Of a stretch of DNA of 51,168 nucleotides, positions 9,107 through 18,119 are shown piece after piece. Position 1 is the stretch's first letter. Each line of letters opens with the position of its first letter. The stretch comes from Mycobacterium sp. Its GTDB lineage: Bacteria > Actinomycetota > Actinomycetes > Mycobacteriales > Mycobacteriaceae. The position numbers and the translations under genes were made by a program. The stretch covers positions 96,548 through 147,715 of the forward strand of contig JAHFVD010000014.1 in assembly GCA_023264735.1 (NCBI GenBank). The letters are read 5' to 3'. The notes beneath the pieces were generated by a model, which saw only the letters and a list, made by a program, of their open reading frames with translations, searched no databases and was not told the DNA's origin.

Positions 9107-10822
9107 TTATTGGGTGCCTTCGGCGTACCAGGTGCGGAATCGGTCGTACTTCGGCATCTCCTCGGAGTTCGCCTTCGGGTCGATGCACACGTGCACGACC
9201 CCGACTTTGCCGCTGGCGTACGCGCGGGCGATCGCCGGGCCGATCTCGGATTCCTTCTCGACGTACTCGCCGTGGCAGCCGAAACCCTCGGCGATCTTGT
9301 CCATCCGGACGTCCTTGCTCCAGTGCACACCGGGCTGCGGCGACGGCTGTTCGAAAGTGCGCTTGTAGACGCCCACTTCCAGGCCCCACTGGTGATCCAC
9401 GCCGACCACGCACACCAGCGGCAGGTTCTGCCGGGCCGCGGTCTCCAATTCGGCGATGTGGAACAGAAACGCCGAGTCACTGGTCAGCAACATGACTGGC
9501 CGCTTGCCGCCCTCGGCGACCGAAGCGCCCACCGCGTACGGCAGGCCCGTGCCGAGATGCCCGAAGTTCTGGTTCCAGATCACGTCGCGGGGTTTGGTCT
9601 GCGAGTACGTCCACTGGAAGATCACGGTCGCACCGCCGTCGCGCACCATGATGCCGTCTTGCGCGTAATCGTCGAATGCCTTGGTGGCTTCAACGACGTA
9701 GCGCGCCGGGTGGATCGGCGAGCGTCCCGACGGTGCCTCGTCGGCCACCCGGGCAAGCTCCGCGGCGTCGGCTTTGATCAAGGTCTCGAGGTTGGCCGAC
9801 GGCGCACGCGGGGTGTCGCGAAGCGCCTCGACGAGCTGCGGCACGACGCCGCGCAGATCGCCGACAAGCGCCACGTCGACGGGCCGGTTGACGCCGATGG
9901 CGGTCGGATCCTGCTCGACGAACACCCATTTGCGGGTCGCGTTGTTGGCAGCCCAGTGCTGAGTTCGGCCGTAGTGCATGGGCTCACCGAGTTCGGTGGC
10001 CAGCGCGACGCACAGGTCGGAATCCTCGACGGCTTCATTGGCGGCCGGCGAGAACAGGTACGGGAATGTCCGGTCCTGCAGGCCGGGGATGAACGACGTG
10101 CCACCCGAGGTCTGGATCACCGGGCAGGCCATCAGCTCGGCCAGCTCCTTGACCTCCTGCTGCGTGCGCGAGGTGTGCACACCGTGGCCGACGAGCAGCA
10201 CCGGGCTCTTGGCTTCGCGGATCAGCCTCACGGCCTCGGCGACCTCGCGGCTACCGGCGCCCTGATTGACCAGCCGGTAACTGGACGGTGCGGGCGCCGC
10301 ATCTACGTCGAGTTCCTCGAGGATCACGTGCGACGGGAATTCGACGTAGGTCGGGCCCGGCGTGCCGGACATCGCCTTGCGGATGGCCTCGTGGATGATC
10401 TCGTCGGTCTGGTCGGCGTACTCGATGGAGCTGCTGTACTTCACCGACGCGGCGAAAAGTGGCTCCTGCTGGATGAATTGGATGCGACCGCGCCGCACTC
10501 GTCGCTCGGTGACGCGGGCGCGCTGCCCGCCAAGGAAGATCACCGGCGAGTTCTCGACCAGTGCGCACTGGATCGCGCCGGCAATGTTGGCCATGCCCGG
10601 GCCGAGTGTGCCGATGCACAAGCCCGGCTTGCCGGTCATCCGAGAGGCCGCCTCGGCCATGAAGCCTGCGCTCAGCTCGTGGTGCGGCGCCACCACCGAC
10701 CAGCCGCGCGCCTCGGCCTCGGTGAACATGTGCACGAAGTTCGGGTCCGGAATGCCGAACAACGTGTTGACGCCCTCGGCCTCGAACAGGTCGAGAATGC
10801 GTTTGTAAACCGGTACACCCAT
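9107..10822 (-). CDS. Thiamine-pyrophosphate-dependent enzyme (acetolactate synthase / 2-hydroxyacyl-CoA lyase superfamily)
   Basis: 571 aa from ATG 10822. It has the three-domain layout of the family: an N-terminal Pyr domain with the cofactor-activating Glu49 in PHHELSAGFMAEAA, a central domain, and a C-terminal PP domain. The diphosphate motif is unusual: the standard GDG...NN reads SDS...VD (TSDSAFLFHIAELE, then VVGVDHQWG), keeping the first Asp but replacing both glycines and the metal-binding Asn. Candidate reactions are decarboxylation, carboligation or 2-hydroxyacyl-CoA cleavage. No acetolactate synthase small subunit is nearby and the context is CoA-thioester catabolism, so a lyase is the better inference. 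It precedes the aldehyde dehydrogenase by 37 bp. Confidence 0.85.
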   Translation of the reverse strand: MGVPVYKRILDLFEAEGVNTLFGIPDPNFVHMFTEAEARGWSVVAPHHELSAGFMAEAASRMTGKPGLCIGTLGPGMANIAGAIQCALVENSPVIFLGGQRARVTERRVRRGRIQFIQQEPLFAASVKYSSSIEYADQTDEIIHEAIRKAMSGTPGPTYVEFPSHVILEELDVDAAPAPSSYRLVNQGAGSREVAEAVRLIREAKSPVLLVGHGVHTSRTQQEVKELAELMACPVIQTSGGTSFIPGLQDRTFPYLFSPAANEAVEDSDLCVALATELGEPMHYGRTQHWAANNATRKWVFVEQDPTAIGVNRPVDVALVGDLRGVVPQLVEALRDTPRAPSANLETLIKADAAELARVADEAPSGRSPIHPARYVVEATKAFDDYAQDGIMVRDGGATVIFQWTYSQTKPRDVIWNQNFGHLGTGLPYAVGASVAEGGKRPVMLLTSDSAFLFHIAELETAARQNLPLVCVVGVDHQWGLEVGVYKRTFEQPSPQPGVHWSKDVRMDKIAEGFGCHGEYVEKESEIGPAIARAYASGKVGVVHVCIDPKANSEEMPKYDRFRTWYAEGTQ

Positions 10823-10841
10823 GCGAAACTCCTTGATTGCT

Positions 10842-11792
10842 CTATAGATAACGTTGGGAAAGTTCTTGGCGATACGACGCGGGCGAGCCGAACAGCGAAC
10901 GATTCAGCGCGGCCCGCTTGAGGTAGACGTGGATGCCGCTCTCCCAGGTGTAGCCGATGCCGCCGTGCAGTTGCATGGCCTTGCCGACGACGTCGACGGC
11001 AGCGCTGCACGCGTACGACTTCGCCATCGCCGCCGGGATACTGGTGTCGGGCCGGTCTTCTGCGATGGCTTGGACTGCGGCACTGACCAGTTGGCGAGAG
11101 ACGGCGACCGCCACGCGCATATCGGCGCACGCGTGCTTGACGGCCTGGAATGAGCCGATGGGCCTGCCGAACTGCTCACGCACCTTCACATAGGCGACCG
11201 TCGCGGCGAGCATGGCCTCAGCCACCCCGAGACTGTCGCAGGCCACCGCGACGGCCGCCCGGTCTCGCACGCGACGGGCCTGGGTGTGCGGATCACCGGC
11301 GAAGCGGTGCAGTTCGGCAACGCCGCCTGCGGTCACCGCGGCCAGCCGGCGCGTCTGATCCAGGACGGGCTGCGGGGTGACCGTCACGTGCGCCTCGACC
11401 ACGGTGTCACCGTCGATCATCAAGATCCGATCGGCGCCCTCGGCGTCGGGTACGAACTCGAACGGCGCGAAGGCGACGGCCACCCGGGTGGCGCCGGATG
11501 CGATGTCGGCCAGCAATCTGTCGCGAGTATCGCTGGGCTGCAAGGCGGTCACCACACCGACGGCCAGTACCGCGCTGCCGAGGAAGCTATTCGCGCTCGC
11601 CGCCCGGCCGATCTCCTCACAGATGACGGCCACCTCCGCGAACGTCGCACCGGCACCGCCGAGGTGCTCGGGCACCTCGAGGCCGACCCAGCCCGCGTCG
11701 GCGAGCACCGGCCAGGCGACCGAGGAGTCCTTGGCCAGCAGGTCACCCGCCACCGAGCGCAGCTCGGCATGGAATTCGGAATAGTCGGCCAT
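10842..11792 (-). CDS. Acyl-CoA dehydrogenase, short subunit (FadE-type)
   Basis: 316 aa from ATG 11792, whose first base is shared with the stop of the preceding acyl-CoA dehydrogenase (TGATG). Visible family features are the C-terminal helical domain with REQFGRPIGSFQAVKHACADM near residue 210 and AMQLHGGIGYTWE near 280. The middle beta-domain is shortened and lacks the usual flavin-contacting motifs. Such short subunits pair with a longer partner to form the alpha2beta2 enzymes known from mycobacterial cholesterol side-chain degradation (FadE26/27, FadE28/29). The pair here is most likely this gene plus the 400-aa gene just upstream. Confidence 0.88.
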   Translation of the reverse strand: MADYSEFHAELRSVAGDLLAKDSSVAWPVLADAGWVGLEVPEHLGGAGATFAEVAVICEEIGRAASANSFLGSAVLAVGVVTALQPSDTRDRLLADIASGATRVAVAFAPFEFVPDAEGADRILMIDGDTVVEAHVTVTPQPVLDQTRRLAAVTAGGVAELHRFAGDPHTQARRVRDRAAVAVACDSLGVAEAMLAATVAYVKVREQFGRPIGSFQAVKHACADMRVAVAVSRQLVSAAVQAIAEDRPDTSIPAAMAKSYACSAAVDVVGKAMQLHGGIGYTWESGIHVYLKRAALNRSLFGSPASYRQELSQRYL

Positions 11793-12994
11793 CAGGCTCT
11801 GCCTAATTCTCGCGGTCTCACAAGGCCCCGCTCGGGACTCGGTTCACGCGGCAGGCCGAGGCCACGTTCGGCGATGATGGTGCGCTGGATCTCGCTAGCT
11901 CCGCCAGGGATCGTCCACTCCCACGAGCCGATGAAGTCCAACAGCCACGAGCCGGATTCCCAGCCGCTGGAGGCCGGTTTAGTGAGTTGGGTGTGGGCGG
12001 CCATCCCGCCGATCTCGGTGCCGAAATCGGTCATCCGCTGCAGCAATTCGCTGTAATACAGCTTGGCCACCGAGGCGTCGGCCGGGCTTGCCGAGCCTGT
12101 GTCGTGCTGCTGCACCACGTCTCGGCACAGCCCGCGCAGGCCGGCGATCTCGATCTCGAACTGCGCCAGGCGGTCGGCAACCCGCGCGTCGTCGATCGGC
12201 TGGCAGGCCTGCACCAGCCAGCGGAAGCCATTGCCCAGCCGTTCCGCCAGTTCCAGCATCGTCATTCCACGTTCTGCGCCCAGCGTCGCCTGCGCGACCT
12301 GCCAGCCCTGGTTCTCCGCGCCGATCAGGTTGGCGGCCGGGATTTCCACCCCGTCGAGGAAGATCTCACAGAAGTGGGAATCGCCGACCGCGTTGCGGAT
12401 CGGTCGTACCTCGACGCCCGGACTGGTCATATCGAGCAGGAAGTAGGAGATGCCCTGTCGCTTCGGGGCGTCGGGGTCGGTGCGGGCCAACAGCAGGCTC
12501 CAGTCGGCGTGCATTCCCCCACTGGCCCAGAGCTTTTGACCGTCGACGATGAACTTCTCACCCACTCGCCGCGCGGTGGTGCGCAGGCTGGCCAGGTCGG
12601 ATCCGGCCTCGGGTTCGGAGAACCCCTGGACCCAGATCTCGCCGTCGAGGATCGCGGGCAGATGGCGCTGCCGTTGTTCGTCGGTTCCGGCCACCAACAA
12701 GGTCGAGGCGGCGTGGTGGATACCGACGAACGCCAGTACCAGCCGCGGGGCGTCGTGGGCGGCCAGTTCGGAATACAGCACGATCTGCTCATCGACCGGC
12801 ATGCCGCCGCCCCACTGTGCGGGCCAGTGCGGCACAGCGAAGCCCGCGGCATGCAGTTCGGCGAACCACCCCTTCTGGAAGGCGACGAATTCGGCGTCGC
12901 TGGCACCGGTTTGGGTGGCCCGCCAGTCGGTCGGCACGTGGTTCTCACACCACGTGCGCACGCGCTCACGAAACTCGTCGAGTGGCGTGGTCAT
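11792..12994 (-). CDS. Acyl-CoA dehydrogenase, long subunit (FadE-type)
   Basis: 400 aa from ATG 12994, overlapping the previous stop by 4 bp (ATGA). FAD/substrate motifs are present: WVQGFSEPEAGSDLASLRTTA near residue 125, a DGQKLWASGG strand near 155 and the C-terminal ASEIQRTIIAERGLGLPRE. Where many homotetrameric enzymes carry the catalytic Glu (YEGTSEIQR) this one reads IPGGASEIQR, as in heteromeric bacterial families. Its probable partner is the 316-aa subunit immediately downstream. The reaction is alpha,beta-desaturation of an acyl-CoA with electrons passed to ETF. Confidence 0.9.
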   Translation of the reverse strand: MTTPLDEFRERVRTWCENHVPTDWRATQTGASDAEFVAFQKGWFAELHAAGFAVPHWPAQWGGGMPVDEQIVLYSELAAHDAPRLVLAFVGIHHAASTLLVAGTDEQRQRHLPAILDGEIWVQGFSEPEAGSDLASLRTTARRVGEKFIVDGQKLWASGGMHADWSLLLARTDPDAPKRQGISYFLLDMTSPGVEVRPIRNAVGDSHFCEIFLDGVEIPAANLIGAENQGWQVAQATLGAERGMTMLELAERLGNGFRWLVQACQPIDDARVADRLAQFEIEIAGLRGLCRDVVQQHDTGSASPADASVAKLYYSELLQRMTDFGTEIGGMAAHTQLTKPASSGWESGSWLLDFIGSWEWTIPGGASEIQRTIIAERGLGLPREPSPERGLVRPRELGRA

Positions 12995-13911
12995 GATGCG
13001 GTGGCCCGCAGCTGATCCACCGTTCGCGCGACGGCGACGCCGTCGTCGAACGACGGTGCGATCTGGGTTCCGGTGCGGAGCGCCTCGGCCACCTGAGTTA
13101 AAAACGACGACAGTGCCGGCGGCGGGGACCGCCGGGGTGCGGGCGGAAACTCGAACGTCTCCGGATCCTCACCCGGACGATGCACGACAAGGGTCGTGTC
13201 GGCCGTCAATTCGATAGACCCGCCACTGCCGGTCAGCGTCGCACGCGGGATCGTCGGCACCGCCGCCGCGAACCCGCTGTCATGCGCGGCGGTGCACCCG
13301 TTGCCCAGTACGAACCATGCCGAATAGCCGTCCTCCGCTGTCGCTTCTGGCGGCGATCCCTCCATCCGGGTGACTCCCCCGCAGTCGGTGACCTCGCTGC
13401 CGAACAGCCAGCGGGTGTAGTCGATCAAATGCGACCCGTACGCGCCGATCCAGCCGCCGCCGAGTTCGCGGTCGTTGATCCACCCGTACTCTCGGCCGCG
13501 CAGTCCGCTGCCGAAGAACGTCCAGCTCAGATGCGCGGGAGTGCCGATCGCTCCGGAGTCCGCCAGTTCTTTGATCTTCGCCCACGACTCGTTGAAGCGG
13601 AATTCGAAGTTCAGAAAGTTCAGGATTCCGGCTTGGGCCGCACGGTCTCGCATGGCAACGGCCTCGTCGGCGTTTCGCCCGAACGGCTTGTCGCACAACA
13701 CCGGATACCCGTTGTCGATCGCCGCCATCACGTGATCGAGATGCATGAACGGCGGCGAATGCACCGACACCAGGTCGACGTCGGACGCCAGCGCGGCTTT
13801 CACCGCCGCCTCGTCGCGGGGGCTCACCACCTCGACGTCGAAACCGAGCGTCTGATACGCCGGCGCAGCGGCATATTTGCCGAACCCGGTGCCGATGACC
13901 ACGACCCTCAT
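12991..13911 (-). CDS. Gfo/Idh/MocA family NAD(P)-dependent oxidoreductase
   Basis: 306 aa from ATG 13911, overlapping the preceding acyl-CoA dehydrogenase stop by 4 bp. The N-terminal Rossmann motif is MRVVVIGTGFGKYAAAPAYQ, followed by the family's DLVSVHSPPFMHLDHVMAAI and the catalytic Lys motif LCDKPFG near residue 95. The C-terminal half is the typical open beta-sheet dimer domain (GAYGSHLIDYTRWLFG carries the His). The family acts on sugars, inositols and other hydroxylated rings. Its place between two acyl-CoA dehydrogenase pairs is unusual and suggests that it acts on a hydroxyl or keto group of a cyclic intermediate, which is inference. Confidence 0.87.
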   Translation of the reverse strand: MRVVVIGTGFGKYAAAPAYQTLGFDVEVVSPRDEAAVKAALASDVDLVSVHSPPFMHLDHVMAAIDNGYPVLCDKPFGRNADEAVAMRDRAAQAGILNFLNFEFRFNESWAKIKELADSGAIGTPAHLSWTFFGSGLRGREYGWINDRELGGGWIGAYGSHLIDYTRWLFGSEVTDCGGVTRMEGSPPEATAEDGYSAWFVLGNGCTAAHDSGFAAAVPTIPRATLTGSGGSIELTADTTLVVHRPGEDPETFEFPPAPRRSPPPALSSFLTQVAEALRTGTQIAPSFDDGVAVARTVDQLRATAS

Positions 13912-14834
13912 GCGAACAGTCCCTTCAGTCCGGCCCCGCCAACTCTGCGCGCCAACAGATCCCGCGTCGCCGACAGGCCCACTGGGAGCCGGCGCAGCGG
14001 CTGGCTGTACCGCGAGAGCCACGACAGCGTCGTCTCGTCGCAGAACCCCACCGCACCGTGCAGCTGATGGCACACCCGGAAGACGACCTCGGCCGCCTCA
14101 ATCGCCGACATGCGCAGGGCAAGAGCATCGTTCAACGCCTCGGTGCCGCCGCTCCCGACGCTCCAGAGGGTGTACTTGGCGAGGATGTCCAAACCGCTGC
14201 GCTCGACTTCGGCGTCGGTGAGCTGGAACTGCACACCCTGAAAGGCCGACAGGGTCTGACCGAACTGCTTGCGCAGGCCGACGTGGGCCACGGTCAATTC
14301 GATCGCCCGGTCCAGCATGCCCAGCAGTGTCCAGCATTGCAGTGTCAGCGCCAGGGCGATGTCCCCGGCACCGTTCTCGTCGATCGCCGAGAGCTTCAGC
14401 TCGGTGACGAACGCCGGGCCGTCCGCGGCGTGGCCGGTCACGTGGCTGCGCACACCATCTAGTGTGACTGCAGCCCAACGGGATTCGAGCCCAGCCACGG
14501 CGGCCGACGGCCGGGGGTATGCCACGACCAGCAGGCCGTCGACGTCAAGGTCGGTGGGGGCGGCCAGACGCTCGGCCACCGGGTAGGGCACCGCAAAATA
14601 GCCCGCGCTGCGACACAGGGCCGCGGCGGCTTCCAGCCCGTCGGCCTCGGCGCGCGGGTCAAGCTCCCACGCACCAAGGCCGGCGAGGATCGGGCCGGCG
14701 AGCGACTCCCGGACATCAGGCTCGTCCTCGGCCTGCTGCACGAGCTGGTCACCGCCCGCAGCCTCGAAGGCCCGAAGTGCCTGATGCCCAAACTCTCTGG
14801 CGCCCTCGCTGAGGTCCAGCACCATCCCGCTCAT
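13908..14834 (-). CDS. Acyl-CoA dehydrogenase, short subunit (second pair)
   Basis: 308 aa from ATG 14834 (overlaps the previous stop as ATGA). It has the C-terminal acyl-CoA dehydrogenase bundle with RKQFGQTLSAFQGVQFQLTDAE near residue 205 and CHQLHGAVGFCDE near 260. The N-terminal and central domains are shortened, as in the small partners of heteromeric FadE enzymes. It follows the 385-aa long subunit, giving a second long-plus-short pair in the cluster. Two pairs suggest two successive beta-oxidation cycles on a bulky substrate. Its stop overlaps the Gfo/Idh start. Confidence 0.85.
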   Translation of the reverse strand: MSGMVLDLSEGAREFGHQALRAFEAAGGDQLVQQAEDEPDVRESLAGPILAGLGAWELDPRAEADGLEAAAALCRSAGYFAVPYPVAERLAAPTDLDVDGLLVVAYPRPSAAVAGLESRWAAVTLDGVRSHVTGHAADGPAFVTELKLSAIDENGAGDIALALTLQCWTLLGMLDRAIELTVAHVGLRKQFGQTLSAFQGVQFQLTDAEVERSGLDILAKYTLWSVGSGGTEALNDALALRMSAIEAAEVVFRVCHQLHGAVGFCDETTLSWLSRYSQPLRRLPVGLSATRDLLARRVGGAGLKGLFA

Positions 14835-15988
14835 TTCGCCGCCGCCAGCAGGGAACGGGACAGCAGGATGCGCTGCATCTCGATGCTGCCGGAGGACACC
14901 GTCGAGGCCTGCGAGTACTTCCAGTGGTCGTCGACCTCGTCGAGGAACCACCGGGCCTGCGGGTCGTCGTGTGACACCGCGGCGGCGATGTCCATCAACA
15001 CCTCTGCGCTGTCCTGATCGAGTTTGGTGACCGCGATGCGGTACGCGGCGGCGTCACCGGGGCGGACCCGCCCGGTGCTCTGCAGTTCCACGATGCGATA
15101 CGCCATCAGGCGCGCGCGGCGGCAGTGCGTCAACATCCGCACCCACCGGCCGCGCAGTTCGGCGGGCAGCCCGTCCCACCGGCCGTCGAGCACTGTCGGT
15201 GCCGCGGCCAGCAACCGTTCGCACCGTGCGTACCGGGCGATGCCGACCCGCTCGAAAGAGGTCACCTCCTGCACGATCGACCATCCGTCGTCGACCGCGC
15301 CGAGCACGTCCGCCTCGGTGACCCGCAGGTCGTCGAAGAACACCTCGTTGAGGTGGTGCGGGCCCATCATGCAGCGGATCGGTCGCACCTGGATCGCCGG
15401 ATCGTCCATCGGCACCAGGAAAATCGTCAGACCCTGCTGCTTTTTCTCGCCCTTCGTCGTCCGGGCCAGCAGAAAGCACCACTGCGCCATCGTGGCGTAG
15501 GACGTCCAGATCTTCTGACCGCTCACCAACCAGCCGTCACCATCGCGACGCGCGCTGGTGCGCAACGACGCGAGATCGCTGCCCGCCTCCGGTTCCGAGA
15601 AGCCCTGACACCAGATCACCTCGCCAAGGGCGATGGCCGGCAGATGTTTGCGCTGCTGGTCCTCGGTGCCGTGCCGCATGATGATGGGGCCTACCCAGTT
15701 GACTCCCATGTACTGGGCGCCGCGCGGCTCGTGATGGGCCCACATCTCCTCACGCACCACGGTCTGTTCCCACACCGACGCACCTCGCCCGCCGAATTCC
15801 TGCGGCCAGGCCAGGCACAGCATTTCACGAGCGGCCAGTGTCCGGCAGAACTGTTGCGCCACTTCCAGATCGGCGGGGTCATCGGTGAACGCCCCGAGAA
15901 AATCCTCGGGGACATGCTGTTTGACCAGCTCGCGCAGCTCCGCGCGCAGCGCCGCAGCGGGCGCGCCCATATCAAAACTGAGGCTCAT
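14831..15988 (-). CDS. Acyl-CoA dehydrogenase, long subunit (second pair)
   Basis: 385 aa from ATG 15988. Family motifs are IWCQGFSEPEAGSDLASLRT near residue 125, DGWLVSGQKIWTSYATMAQW near 150 and a C-terminal SGSIEMQRILLSRSLL. The usual catalytic YEGT near the C-terminus reads VSSGS, again like heteromeric FadE proteins. Its probable partner is the 308-aa subunit that overlaps its stop. It begins just after a MIRU-like repeat that separates it from the CoA-transferase gene; the repeat supplies the AGGAGGAG upstream of this ATG. Confidence 0.9.
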   Translation of the reverse strand: MSLSFDMGAPAAALRAELRELVKQHVPEDFLGAFTDDPADLEVAQQFCRTLAAREMLCLAWPQEFGGRGASVWEQTVVREEMWAHHEPRGAQYMGVNWVGPIIMRHGTEDQQRKHLPAIALGEVIWCQGFSEPEAGSDLASLRTSARRDGDGWLVSGQKIWTSYATMAQWCFLLARTTKGEKKQQGLTIFLVPMDDPAIQVRPIRCMMGPHHLNEVFFDDLRVTEADVLGAVDDGWSIVQEVTSFERVGIARYARCERLLAAAPTVLDGRWDGLPAELRGRWVRMLTHCRRARLMAYRIVELQSTGRVRPGDAAAYRIAVTKLDQDSAEVLMDIAAAVSHDDPQARWFLDEVDDHWKYSQASTVSSGSIEMQRILLSRSLLAAAK

Positions 15989-16046
15989 GCGCCGCTCCTC
16001 CTCATCGCTCGTGCCTCGCTCTGCATCGGTCGCCGGCGGGGCTCAT
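15986..16046 (-). repeat. MIRU-like interspersed repeat between operon genes
   Basis: The 54 bp between the CoA-transferase stop (16043-16045) and the dehydrogenase start (15988) read on the minus strand as TGAGCCCCGCCGGCGACC, then GATGCAGAGCGAGGCACGAG, then CGATGAGGAGGAGCGGCGCA, bounded on both sides by ATGA. This closely matches the mycobacterial interspersed repetitive unit (MIRU), which inserts at ATGA start/stop overlaps in operons; the length is near the short (53-bp) class. The element itself contains a 14-codon frame from ATG to TGA and an AGGAGGAG that serves as ribosome site for the downstream gene. The identification is from memory of the MIRU consensus. Confidence 0.72.
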
Positions 16047-17209
16047 GCGCTCTCCACGCTTTCCACGGAGGCCAGCCCCAGCTCCGCCAGCACGCTTTCG
16101 GTGTCGGCACCGAGTTCGGGGGCGGGCCCGGCGATCCGGCCCGGGGTTCGGGAGAACCAGGTCGGTACACCGGGCATGCGGACCGGCCCCTGCGGGGTGG
16201 GCACGATTTCGAAAAAGCCGACAGCATTGAGCTGTTCGTTGTCGAAGAGCGCCTGCGGCGAGTTCAGTGGTGCGGCCGGGATTTCCAGCTCGACGAACAA
16301 CGTCAGCCACTCCTCGGTGGTGCGTTCGGTCATGGTCTGTGCCACCAGTGAGTACACGGTGTCGATCTCTGCGGCCCTCGCCTTCAGCGTTGCGTAGCGC
16401 TCTTGGTTCCACGCGGGCTGCACCGCGTCGATGAAGCCGGCCCAATGCTTGTCGTTGTAGATCAGCGCCGAGATGTAGCCGTCCTTGGTCTTATACGGCT
16501 TGCGGTTGGGGGCCACGGTGCGGTGGTAGAGCGCCGGGCCCAGCGGCGGGTCGAACATCGCCCCGTTGGCGTGCTCGACGAGCATGAACGAGGCCATCGT
16601 CTCGAACATGGCGACCTCGACCTCCTGGCCCTCACCGGTGCGCTCGCGGTGGAACAACGCCATCGTCGTCGCGTACACCGCGGTCAGGCCGGCGACCTTG
16701 TCGGCCACGATCGTCGCGACGTAGTTGGCCTCACCGGTCAATTCGGCCTGCACCGCGGGCAGGCCGCACTCGGCCTGGATCGTGTCGTCGTAGGCGGGCC
16801 GGTCGCGTTCGGGTCCGCGCCTGCCGTAGCCGTAGCAGTTGGTGTAGACGATGCCGGGATTGATGGCGGCGACGTCGTCGTAGCCGAACCCCAGCTTGGT
16901 GATGGCCTTCGCGCGCATGGAGTGGATGAACACGTCGGCACCGGCGATCAGTGCACGCAGCGCCGCCCTGCCCTCCTCGGAGCGAAGGTCAAGCACCACA
17001 CTGCGTTTGCCCCGGTTGACGTTGACGAACACCCCGCTCAGCCCATGTGCCGGGCCGACCGAGACGTAGCGGGTGTCGTCGCCGGCGGGCGGTTCGATCT
17101 TGATGACGTCGGCGCCCATATCGGCCATGATCTGGGTGCAGTACGGGCCCATCACCATCGCGGTGAGGTCGATCACCCGCACGCCCGTCAGTGGGCCGGT
17201 GCTAGTCAT
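16043..17209 (-). CDS. Family III (CaiB/BaiF) CoA-transferase
   Basis: 388 aa from ATG 17209, overlapping the SDR stop by 8 bp. Hallmarks are the N-terminal LTGVRVIDLTAMVMGPYCTQ, the ADVIKIEPPAGDDTR motif near residue 36, NRGKRSVVLDL near 65, and PAYDDTIQAECGL near 150, which carries the catalytic Asp that forms an acyl-aspartate anhydride. The enzyme moves CoA between carboxylic acids without ATP. In this cluster it is a second route of acid activation beside the two AMP-forming ligases on the other strand. Confidence 0.92.
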   Translation of the reverse strand: MTSTGPLTGVRVIDLTAMVMGPYCTQIMADMGADVIKIEPPAGDDTRYVSVGPAHGLSGVFVNVNRGKRSVVLDLRSEEGRAALRALIAGADVFIHSMRAKAITKLGFGYDDVAAINPGIVYTNCYGYGRRGPERDRPAYDDTIQAECGLPAVQAELTGEANYVATIVADKVAGLTAVYATTMALFHRERTGEGQEVEVAMFETMASFMLVEHANGAMFDPPLGPALYHRTVAPNRKPYKTKDGYISALIYNDKHWAGFIDAVQPAWNQERYATLKARAAEIDTVYSLVAQTMTERTTEEWLTLFVELEIPAAPLNSPQALFDNEQLNAVGFFEIVPTPQGPVRMPGVPTWFSRTPGRIAGPAPELGADTESVLAELGLASVESVESA

Positions 17210-18119
17210 CTGCGCCCCTTGCCATCCCGAAGCTGTGACCGATATGAGCGCTGTGCCCGTCGGGTACCACCGGGAAGACCAGCGGGTTGCTGATATCGCG
17301 GATCTCCTCGATGCGGGCACCCACCTGATCGACGGTCCACTCGGGTTGGTAGACGCCGGCAGACTCCACCACGGCGACCCGAGCGACCCGGCCTGCGATG
17401 GCGGTCAGGATCTCGCCGGTGACCGAGCAGGATTCGTGGGCCAGCCAGCCGACGACCGGGGCGACGAGGTCGGCACCCATCGGCGGGTAGGCCGAGGTGT
17501 CCAGTCCTTCGGCCATCCTGGTGACCGCCGCCGGGACGATGACATTGCAGCGCACTCCATGCTCAGCGCCTTCCAGCGCGACGACGTTCGACAGCCCGAC
17601 GATCCCGGCCTTGGCGGCGGCATAGTTGGCGACCGCGTGGTTGCCGTACAGCCCGCCGATCGACGAGGTCAGCACGATGCGGCCGTATCCCGCCTGACAC
17701 ATCGTCGGAAATGCCGCTCGCACAACGTGGAATGCACCGCGCAGGTGGACGTCGAGCACCGCGTCGAAGTCCTCGGCCGCCATCTCCGACAGCGGTGCGT
17801 GTCGCACGATCCCGGCATTGTGGATCAGGATGTCGATCCGGCCATACCGCTGTGTTGCCGCCCCGACGATCGCCTGACCGCCGACCGCGGTCGCCACCGA
17901 CTCGGTGGAGGCGATCGCCTCCCCGCCGGCAGCGGTGATCTCGTCGACCACCTGCCGAGCGGGTCCGTTGTCGGCGCCGTCGCCGGTCAGCGCCCCGCCG
18001 GGGTCGTTGACCACGACTTTGGCGCCGAGGGCGGCCAGCAGCAGCGCGTACTCGCGCCCCAGTCCCCGGCCGGCACCGGTGACGACGGCGACGCGATCGT
18101 CGAATCGTGCCTGCGTCAT
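17202..18119 (-). CDS. SDR, MFE-2 / (3R)-hydroxyacyl-CoA dehydrogenase-like
   Basis: 305 aa from ATG 18119, directly after the monooxygenase stop. It has the cofactor motif TGAGRGLG near residue 15, NDPGGA (typical of the MFE-2/HSD17B4 branch) near 38, NAGI near 100, the catalytic Ser in LTSSIGG near 146 and Tyr/Lys in YAAAK near 160. The C-terminal extension after 240 is longer than in classical SDRs, as in MFE-2-type dehydrogenases. The likely role is NAD-dependent oxidation of a (3R)-hydroxyacyl-CoA in the beta-oxidation stage. Confidence 0.88.
   Translation of the reverse strand: MTQARFDDRVAVVTGAGRGLGREYALLLAALGAKVVVNDPGGALTGDGADNGPARQVVDEITAAGGEAIASTESVATAVGGQAIVGAATQRYGRIDILIHNAGIVRHAPLSEMAAEDFDAVLDVHLRGAFHVVRAAFPTMCQAGYGRIVLTSSIGGLYGNHAVANYAAAKAGIVGLSNVVALEGAEHGVRCNVIVPAAVTRMAEGLDTSAYPPMGADLVAPVVGWLAHESCSVTGEILTAIAGRVARVAVVESAGVYQPEWTVDQVGARIEEIRDISNPLVFPVVPDGHSAHIGHSFGMARGADD

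Noticed and set aside
9110..10921. Long open frame (603 codons) on the plus strand
   Set aside because: Antisense shadow of the TPP-enzyme gene; no motif, unlikely composition.
16403..17293. Open frame of 296 codons on the plus strand
   Set aside because: Antisense to the CoA-transferase; its translation is low-complexity Arg, His, Gly, Val and Asp.
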